Assembly: GCA_016793115.1 (NCBI GenBank)
Contig: JAEUIN010000381.1
Location: 1 to 56,809, forward strand
Direction of reading: 5' to 3'
DNA: 56,809 nucleotides
DNA from: Planctomycetaceae bacterium
GTDB taxonomy: Bacteria > Planctomycetota > Planctomycetia > Pirellulales > PNKZ01
The position numbers were made by a program, and so were the translations under genes. The notes under the pieces were generated by a model. It searched no databases. It saw only the letters and a program-made list of their open reading frames with translations, and was not told the DNA's origin. Shown one piece after another: positions 50,713 through 56,809 of the stretch. Within the stretch, counting starts at the first letter, position 1. Each line of letters starts with the position of its first letter.

Positions 50713-53328
50713 CTATCGCATGCTCAGCCGCGAATCTTCGCCGTTTTTCGACGGGCCGGCCTTGTTCAGCGCGTCGAGAATCTGCGACTGGGTATAGCCT
50801 TCGCCGAAGAGAATCGGCTCGTATTTGCGGCCGGCCGGGAAGATCGCCACGAGCGGCACCGCCTTGCTCGGCTGGAGCCGTTCGAAGAACTGGCGCTCCA
50901 GCGGGCTGACTTCGTCGATGTTCACTTCGTAGGTGACGACGCCGTTCTGTTGCACGGTCTTCTTCGTCGTCGAGCGGTCGAGATTCGCAGCCTTGAGCGT
51001 CTTGCAGGTGAGGCACCAATCGGCGGTGAATTCGATGAGTACGGTTTTGTCGGAATCGACGTCGCGAATGAACTCGTTCATCGCGAACGTCTTCCACGGC
51101 AACGGCTCGGTGACCTGCGGCGCGGCGAACGCGAACCAGCCGACGACGGCGCTCAGAGCGAGACCTGCGCCCCACGCTTTGATCTTCTGATGCGTTTCCG
51201 CGTAGCTCGGCGTGCGGCCGATCCACCAGCACCCGGCGGCGAGGCCGGCGAGCAGGGTCATCGTCGGCAAGAGCTTCGACGAAGCGACCGGAACGAGCAG
51301 CCAGAGCGCCGTGCCGATCAGCACGAAGCCCATGATTTGCTTGAACGTATCCATCCACTCGCCCGGCTTCGGCAAGAAGCGAATCAGGCTCGGCCGAATG
51401 CCGACGAGCAAATACGGCGCGGCCATGCCGAGCCCCATCGCGGTGAAGATCGCATAGGTGACCGGCGCGCTCTCGCGCAGGGCGAAGGCCACGGCGGTGC
51501 CGAGGAACGGCCCACTGCAGGGAGTCGCCAGCACGGTGGTGATCGCTCCCTTGGCGAACGCCCCCCACGCTCCTTCCTGCGAAGCGGCTTGGGTCGCACC
51601 CTTCGAACCGGCAAAGCCGGGAATCGGGATTTCCCAGACGCCCAAAAAGCTGAGCGCCATGACGAATACGATGGCGATCAGCGTGATGTTGAAGCCGTCG
51701 TAGCTGAACTGCTCGCCCCAGCCGAACGTCTGCCCGAACCCTATGCGCAAGACGACCGGGATCGTCGCCAGCACCCAAAACACGGCGATCATGCCGAGCG
51801 AGTACCAAGCGTTGAGTGCAAATATGCGGCGCGGATCGTGACCGCCTTGTTCGACGAACGAGAGTACCTTCAGGCCGATAACCGGCAAGACGCAGGGCAT
51901 GAAGTTCAAAATGAAGCCGGCGAGCATGGCCGTGACGAGCATCCAGGGCAACGATGAACGCTCCTCACCTTCGATGCGTTTGATTTGAGCGATGTCATAG
52001 TCGCCTGCCGACGCCGCGGCGGCCGTTTGCGCGACCTGCTGATTAAACGCTTTGACGTGCGTGCGATAGCTCTCCGGTCCGACGAACGCCAATGGCTTCG
52101 ACGACGCGGCGTTACCGCCGGCGGCGACGACGAGCGTCGTCTCGAACTTCACGGCTTCCGGTTGCAAGCAGTTGGAGCCTTGGCACGTTTGGAAGCCGAG
52201 CGAGCCTGCGAGGAGATAATCACCCGGCTTAGCATCGGCAGGCACGGTGACGTCGACCGTCCACGTGACCGGTTGTTCGTAGTAGGGAATCGACGACGTT
52301 TCGCCGAGGTGCGCCGTCACCGGCGGCTGAGCCGTGGCGAGGAAGCCTCCTTGCAGACCGGAGGTCTCGGAGAACACGAGCGAGGTCGCTTGGTTGCCGA
52401 GCGTCGGCAACGGCGAGGCGATGGCGTAGTAGACATGCCAACTTGCTTCGGGCGTCGCCGTCACGACGAGCTTGGCCGTTTCCCCCGGAGCGACGACGGC
52501 CGGCTCGAGCTTCCCTTCGATCTTCACCTTCGAGAGCTTCGGCGTGTAGACGCCGAGGCTGCCTGCGGCCGCGGTTGAGCTTCCTCCGGCCGGTTCTAAG
52601 AACTTCGACATCGCTCCCGGCATCGGTGGGCCGCCCAACGCGGAACCTGGGATCGGCGGACCGCCGGCGGCCGACATCGCCGCAGCGCCGGGTTTGGGCG
52701 GACCGGTGGAAACCGATCCGACGGCGGGGCCTGCCTGCACGGCTGCCGCCACCGCAGGCACCGGTTTCGGCTTAAGGTTCGTCGCTTCAATCGGCGCCGC
52801 CCCCAACTTGGCCGTGAACCCGTAGTCTTGCGGCATCACGCAAACCTTCTCACAAGCCTGCGCAAACACCGCGCCGCGGATTTCCAGTTTGCCGACGTCG
52901 ATCCCCGGGTTGACCTCCAGCGCGGCGTACCAGGTGACCGTCCCCGTGTGCGATTCCAGGATGATATTGTTGAACTCGGGCGACGCTTCCGCATGCGGCT
53001 TTTCAACGGCCGTGAACTCGCCGACCCGGTAATTTGGAGAGGCGTCGACTTTGATTTTCGTGCGAACCGTCGCTCCCGGCGGCTGGGTGACGGAATAAAT
53101 GTGCCACCCGGGAAGAACCTTCGCCGTAACGAACATCAGCCCGGGCTTGCCGTCGCTCGGCGGCGTAAATACGGCCGACGATTGCACCGGTACCGGGCCC
53201 GCGTCGCCCGAGCCGATCGGCTGGAAGAACCCGTCTTGTGCGTGAATGGGAGGGGAAACCGTGCCCAATATCGCCGCCGCAACAGCGAACAAGCTACGAA
53301 TAGTCCCCCAGCGCCGAAATTCGATCAT
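50713..53328 (-). CDS. DsbD-type thiol:disulfide interchange protein with duplicated N-terminal domain
   Basis: 871 residues. Signal peptide at 1-31. Two DsbD-alpha-like domains (about 50-180 and 262-400) each carry a Cys pair (C159/C163 and C382/C387) and a GWHIY/SWHVY element. They are joined by a Gly/Pro-rich linker (about 186-258). The membrane domain (about 458-735, eight or so helices) has the conserved C479 (MPCVLP) and C604 (ATPCSGP). A C-terminal thioredoxin domain has WCLTC (771-775). It carries electrons from the cytoplasm to the periplasm, for disulfide isomerisation or cytochrome c maturation. It is about 300 residues longer than E. coli DsbD. Confidence 0.92.
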   Translation of the reverse strand: MIEFRRWGTIRSLFAVAAAILGTVSPPIHAQDGFFQPIGSGDAGPVPVQSSAVFTPPSDGKPGLMFVTAKVLPGWHIYSVTQPPGATVRTKIKVDASPNYRVGEFTAVEKPHAEASPEFNNIILESHTGTVTWYAALEVNPGIDVGKLEIRGAVFAQACEKVCVMPQDYGFTAKLGAAPIEATNLKPKPVPAVAAAVQAGPAVGSVSTGPPKPGAAAMSAAGGPPIPGSALGGPPMPGAMSKFLEPAGGSSTAAAGSLGVYTPKLSKVKIEGKLEPAVVAPGETAKLVVTATPEASWHVYYAIASPLPTLGNQATSLVFSETSGLQGGFLATAQPPVTAHLGETSSIPYYEQPVTWTVDVTVPADAKPGDYLLAGSLGFQTCQGSNCLQPEAVKFETTLVVAAGGNAASSKPLAFVGPESYRTHVKAFNQQVAQTAAAASAGDYDIAQIKRIEGEERSSLPWMLVTAMLAGFILNFMPCVLPVIGLKVLSFVEQGGHDPRRIFALNAWYSLGMIAVFWVLATIPVVLRIGFGQTFGWGEQFSYDGFNITLIAIVFVMALSFLGVWEIPIPGFAGSKGATQAASQEGAWGAFAKGAITTVLATPCSGPFLGTAVAFALRESAPVTYAIFTAMGLGMAAPYLLVGIRPSLIRFLPKPGEWMDTFKQIMGFVLIGTALWLLVPVASSKLLPTMTLLAGLAAGCWWIGRTPSYAETHQKIKAWGAGLALSAVVGWFAFAAPQVTEPLPWKTFAMNEFIRDVDSDKTVLIEFTADWCLTCKTLKAANLDRSTTKKTVQQNGVVTYEVNIDEVSPLERQFFERLQPSKAVPLVAIFPAGRKYEPILFGEGYTQSQILDALNKAGPSKNGEDSRLSMR

Positions 53329-53424
53329 GCCTTCAAATCCTTACAAGACAATCCTTTGTGACGCGGGCATTTTACCTTGCTCGAAAAAGCAAGGTCAACG
53401 TGGCTTCGATGCCGACGAGGCCCG

Positions 53425-54471
53425 CTAAGTTTCGCTCATTCGGCGGAGTCGCCTCATGAGCTCCCGCCAGCGAGCTACGACTCGGCCATCGTGGGCAAAA
53501 CCGCGGCGTTCGATGAAAATCCACGTCAACCAGCGAAATGGTGCCAATAAAGCTCCGGATTTATCGAAAGCTTCAATGAGCACGCGCTCATCAATCGCCA
53601 ACTCGCCGCCGGCAATCAGTCCCGCCGAACGCGAATATTCAGCCGCCGCTTGTTCGTAGGCCTCAAGCGCCAATTGCTGGCGTGCTTCGTCGTCGCCGCA
53701 ATAACTCGCGACGAGCCGCGCCAGATCGAGGGCGACGCTGTCCGTCGTTAGAGCGCCGAAGTCGATGATCCCGCTGACTCGCTCGCCGTCGAACAACACG
53801 TGTTCGGAGTGAATGTCGCCGATCACGGTTTGCAGCAAAACCTCTCTCCGGGAGCAGAGCAGCAGCAATTGCTCCACTGCCGGCGACAGCTTGCGAAAGA
53901 TTCGGAGGTAATCATCAAGGTCGGCGGCGACGGCCGCTTGGAGCTCCGACTGCCGTTCGTGGGCGAACGCCCGTATAGCATCGAATCTCGCGGCGGTGCA
54001 ATCCGCCAGCACATCGAGTCGCCGCGTGACGGCCGGAGAAACCGAGCGTGTCGGCCGCCGCGTTTCGACGTCGCGTACCGCGAAGTGAAACTGCGCGAGG
54101 CACGCGAAGGCCCGCCGCAATTGCTCGTCGCTTGGCGCGGCGACCGGCGCCCCCGGCTTCCAAGGCTCGATCTGCCACAGATGATTTTCGTGGCGAACGT
54201 AAGGACGACCGTCGAGAGCCGAAAACGGGATGGTGACAAAATCGCACCCCCGTTTGGCGGCCATTGTGAGTGCGCTGAAGATTTCTTCGAGCTTTTTCCC
54301 AGTCGGATGGTCTTGAGGCCAACGGCGGAGCGCGCAGATTCCGCGGGCTTCGGAGGTGAATCGCCAGACCTGCGCCCCGCTGAGTCCCTCAAAGGGGCGT
54401 ACCGGCTCGCTGCTCCGGCAGCGCAGCTGTTCCCCGTAGCGTGCCCAGACGGAATCCCATTCTTCGCTCAT
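53425..54471 (-). CDS. Aminoglycoside-phosphotransferase-fold protein
   Basis: 348 residues, APH/choline-kinase-like fold. The catalytic loop reads IGDIHSEHVLFDG (canonical HGDxHxxN-type), followed by the DFG-like GIIDFGALTTD. The catalytic Asp in GD and the Asp of DFG are present, but the usual Asn is replaced by His and the leading His by Ile. Substrate unknown; this is not evidence for antibiotic resistance. It lies 96 bases upstream of the DsbD gene on the same strand. Confidence 0.8.
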   Translation of the reverse strand: MSEEWDSVWARYGEQLRCRSSEPVRPFEGLSGAQVWRFTSEARGICALRRWPQDHPTGKKLEEIFSALTMAAKRGCDFVTIPFSALDGRPYVRHENHLWQIEPWKPGAPVAAPSDEQLRRAFACLAQFHFAVRDVETRRPTRSVSPAVTRRLDVLADCTAARFDAIRAFAHERQSELQAAVAADLDDYLRIFRKLSPAVEQLLLLCSRREVLLQTVIGDIHSEHVLFDGERVSGIIDFGALTTDSVALDLARLVASYCGDDEARQQLALEAYEQAAAEYSRSAGLIAGGELAIDERVLIEAFDKSGALLAPFRWLTWIFIERRGFAHDGRVVARWRELMRRLRRMSET

Positions 54472-54730
54472 CGACGTATTGTTCGAGCGGCTTTGTTGGA
54501 GTGCGCAGCCCTACAATCGGTCTAGCCGTACCCATCTTAACGGACGAGTGCCCTGGGCAAGCCGCTCCGAATGTCGCTAATTCGCAACACGGGTAAGATG
54601 GGGTATATTTTACGGACTCTAACGGCCGCTTAGTCCGCCGTATAGACGGAGGCCGCTCGACGGACGGCAAGATTTGCGTGCGGCGAACAACAAACAAATA
54701 CCCGACGCCTTTCTCCATAGGTTGATTGAA

Positions 54731-56809
54731 ATGAGCGATGCGCTACTCCGCAGTCTCGGACCGCGGTATTGCTTGATTGTCCTACTCGGCCTGACATGCT
54801 CTCCCTCCGTGTTCGCCGCCGAGGAAGCGAGCCCCGCCGCCGCGACGGCGAAGGCCGATGGACCGGTGAAGGCGTCGGATGACGACGCGGATCGCGACGA
54901 AGAGGACGAGGGCAAGCCGACCAAGTCGAGTTCCTCGTCACCTGCGGCCTCGGCGCCCAAGCCGAAGTATCCGCCGCACAGCGAAGTTCTCAAAGACTTT
55001 GCGCCGGTCGACGGCCTCATCCGCACTTATCGCAAAGATAGCCGCCTGCTGGCCGAAATCGAGCCGAGCAACTTCAATCGCGACTACATCGTTTTGATTT
55101 CGATCGCCCGCGGCATCGGCGAAGGCCAATTGCTCGGCGGCATGTCGTGGGGCTTCGGCGACGATTGGCTCTGGCAGTTCCGCAAGGTCGACGACAACAT
55201 TCACGTCGTCCGCCGCAACATTCGCTTCCGAGCGACCAAGGGGAGCCCGGAAGAGAAGGCCGTTCAGTTCGCCTACACCGACAGCGTGCTCTTCAGCCTG
55301 CCGATCATCACGCAAGGCCCGAAGGGGGGCTACGTGGTCGACTTCTCGCAGATCTTCTTGAGCGACCTGCCGCAAATCGGCGCCGTGCAGCCGGGCTTCA
55401 CATTCTCGCAATCGAAGTCGACCTGGGCGCACGTCAAGGGCTTCAAAGACAACATCGAACTGGAAGTGGCGGCCGTCTACAGCCTCTCGCCGAGCGTTCA
55501 GCTCGACAGCGTCCCCGATTCGCGCAGTGCGACGATCAACGTGCATTACTCGATCAGCGCTCTGCCGGAGACCGGCTATCAGCCGCGCGTCGCCGACGAT
55601 CGCATCGGCTATTTCCTCACCGCGGTGAAGGACTACTCGAAAAAGGGTTCCGACGACAACTTCGTTCGCTACATCAATCGCTGGGATCTGCAAAAGGCCG
55701 ATCCCTCGGCCGAAATGTCGCCGCCGAAGAAGCCGATCGTGTTTTGGATCGAGAAGACCGTTCCGTTCCAGTATCGCAAGCCGATTGCCGACGGCATCCT
55801 GGAGTGGAACAAGGCCTTCGAAAAGGCGGGCATCGTCAACGCCGTCGAAGTGCGCCAGCAGCCCGACAACGCCGACTGGGATCCGGAAGACATCAACTAC
55901 AACACGTTCCGTTGGATCACCTCGGGCGCCGGCTTCGCCATGGGGCCCAGCCGCGTGAATCCGATCACCGGCCAGATCCTCGACGCCGACATCATCTTCG
56001 ACGCCGATTTCATTCGCTTCTGGAAGGTCGAGCAAGAAACATTCACACCGGAAAGCGTCGCCGCGATGACCGGCGGCCCGCTCGAAATCGGCGATTGGCG
56101 GCAAATGTTGGCCGGCGTACCGCAATCGCACCGCCACAGCCTCATGTGTCGCTGTGAACTCCACTCCGGCATGTCGCGCGAATTGGCGTTGGGCGCTTCC
56201 GCCGTCGCCGCTTCGGCCAAAGATCCGGCCGAAGCGGAAAAAGAATTGCAAAAGATGATCATGCAAGGGCTCAAGGAAGTGGCGATGCACGAGGTGGGCC
56301 ACACTCTCGGCCTCCGCCACAATTTTAAAGCCAGCACGCTGCTCAAGGTCGAGGAATTGCACGACATCGACAAGACGTCGAAGACCGGTCTCACCGCCTC
56401 CGTCATGGATTACAACCCGACCAACATCGCCGCCAAGGGAACGAAGCAAGGCGACTACTATTCGACGACGATCGGCCCTTACGACTACTGGGCGATCGAA
56501 TACGGCTACAAGCCGTTCTCGTCGAGCGAGGAAGCCAAGTCGCTCGCGAAGATTGCCTCGCGCTCCGCCGAGCCGGTGTTGGCGTTCGCCACCGACGAAG
56601 ACACCCGCGGCATCGACTCCGATCCGCTCGTCAATCGTTTCGACTTCGGCAAAGAGCCGCTCGACTATGCCAAGCAGCGCTCGCAAATGATCGAGTCTCT
56701 GATTCCCGGAGTGGTCGATCGAGTCACCAAGGAAGGCGACGGCTATCAGCGCGCCCGGCAAGCGTTCGGCGTGCTGCTCGGCAACTACGGCTCGTCGCTG
56801 TTCTTCGCT
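54731..56809 (+). CDS. Secreted zinc metalloprotease (metzincin-like), 3' truncated by the window
   Basis: The first 693 codons are visible. A signal peptide (CLIVLLGLTCSPSVFAAE) is followed by an Asp/Glu/Ala/Ser-rich stretch. A domain at about 85-330 resembles DUF5117 (FAPVDGLIRTYRKDSRLLAE; NRDYIVLISIARGIGEGQLL). The metzincin zinc site HEVGHTLGLRH is at 520-530 (ligands H520, H524, H530; catalytic E521). A Met-turn-like SVMDY lies about 35 residues later. Families with this order are exported, zinc-dependent metalloproteases. The frame remains open to the end of the window, so the C-terminus is not visible. Start ATG 54731 is chosen because of the signal peptide. Confidence 0.88.
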   Translation, partial: MSDALLRSLGPRYCLIVLLGLTCSPSVFAAEEASPAAATAKADGPVKASDDDADRDEEDEGKPTKSSSSSPAASAPKPKYPPHSEVLKDFAPVDGLIRTYRKDSRLLAEIEPSNFNRDYIVLISIARGIGEGQLLGGMSWGFGDDWLWQFRKVDDNIHVVRRNIRFRATKGSPEEKAVQFAYTDSVLFSLPIITQGPKGGYVVDFSQIFLSDLPQIGAVQPGFTFSQSKSTWAHVKGFKDNIELEVAAVYSLSPSVQLDSVPDSRSATINVHYSISALPETGYQPRVADDRIGYFLTAVKDYSKKGSDDNFVRYINRWDLQKADPSAEMSPPKKPIVFWIEKTVPFQYRKPIADGILEWNKAFEKAGIVNAVEVRQQPDNADWDPEDINYNTFRWITSGAGFAMGPSRVNPITGQILDADIIFDADFIRFWKVEQETFTPESVAAMTGGPLEIGDWRQMLAGVPQSHRHSLMCRCELHSGMSRELALGASAVAASAKDPAEAEKELQKMIMQGLKEVAMHEVGHTLGLRHNFKASTLLKVEELHDIDKTSKTGLTASVMDYNPTNIAAKGTKQGDYYSTTIGPYDYWAIEYGYKPFSSSEEAKSLAKIASRSAEPVLAFATDEDTRGIDSDPLVNRFDFGKEPLDYAKQRSQMIESLIPGVVDRVTKEGDGYQRARQAFGVLLGNYGSSLFFA

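Noticed and set aside
54938..56761. A 607-codon minus-strand frame
   Set aside because: Antisense to the metalloprotease, whose signal peptide, HExxHxxGxxH site and Met-turn identify the real strand.

Overview
The window looks like chromosomal DNA of a planctomycete, probably of the Pirellula/Blastopirellula type. This rests on gene content, not on any database comparison: a MoxR/DUF58/BatA/von Willebrand A cluster followed by large secreted or membrane proteins of unknown function, two BBP7-type outer-membrane barrel proteins, an SdrD-B-repeat surface protein with an Arg-rich planctomycete-like N-terminus, a Tyr/Pro-rich secreted protein, PQQ-like and WD40 propellers, and a giant DsbD. GC content is high and codon third positions are GC-rich, which produces many long antisense shadow frames. 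I see no insertion sequence, phage gene, integrase, CRISPR array or rRNA. Two tRNA-Cys genes are present.

Layout. 0.15-4.3 kb holds housekeeping and small genes: a Cys/Met-metabolism PLP enzyme, a membrane protein coupled to LemA, an ADP-heptose epimerase (hldD) and an HU-type DNA-binding protein with a clear terminator. 4.87-29.26 kb is a 24-kb run of fourteen genes, all on the plus strand, many joined by 4-base stop/start overlaps: a 1655-residue PQQ-propeller/TPR protein, an alpha-toroid (squalene-cyclase-fold) protein, MoxR ATPase, DUF58, BatA-like and vWA/glutamine-amidotransferase-like membrane proteins, a DUF4175-like membrane protein, two helical secreted proteins, an NPCBM protein, three consecutive HtrA-like proteins and a small membrane protein. 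Only the first HtrA-like protein keeps the Ser-His-Asp triad. The second and third have lost all three residues, and the third also carries an alpha/beta-hydrolase-like domain whose nucleophile position is Glu. I regard this array as the best candidate for an undescribed envelope system: an AAA+ chaperone, MIDAS-type adhesion domains, and one active protease with two pseudoproteases.

29.3-37.8 kb holds a lipoprotein and a Tyr/Pro-rich secreted protein. After these come queG and a dihydrouridine synthase overlapping tail to tail, the oxidative pentose-phosphate genes zwf and gnd with a short-chain dehydrogenase between them, and a small orphan gene with its own terminator. 38.2-41.5 kb is a tandem [BBP7 barrel protein - tRNA-Cys] x 2 arrangement, then mscL. 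41.8-48.4 kb encodes a WD40 propeller protein, the SdrD-like surface protein, a 59-residue membrane protein and a secreted protein that is a paralogue of the C-terminal part of the SdrD-like protein; three hairpins follow it. 48.4-56.8 kb holds a tiny coiled-coil protein, a one-haem cytochrome c, purM, a DsbD-type thiol-disulfide protein with two N-terminal domains, a phosphotransferase-fold protein and the first 693 codons of a metzincin-type zinc metalloprotease that runs off the window end.

Names for well-known enzymes are secure. Start codons are inferred from Shine-Dalgarno spacing, overlaps and signal peptides and are less certain where stated. Functions of the large secreted and membrane proteins are family-level inferences only.
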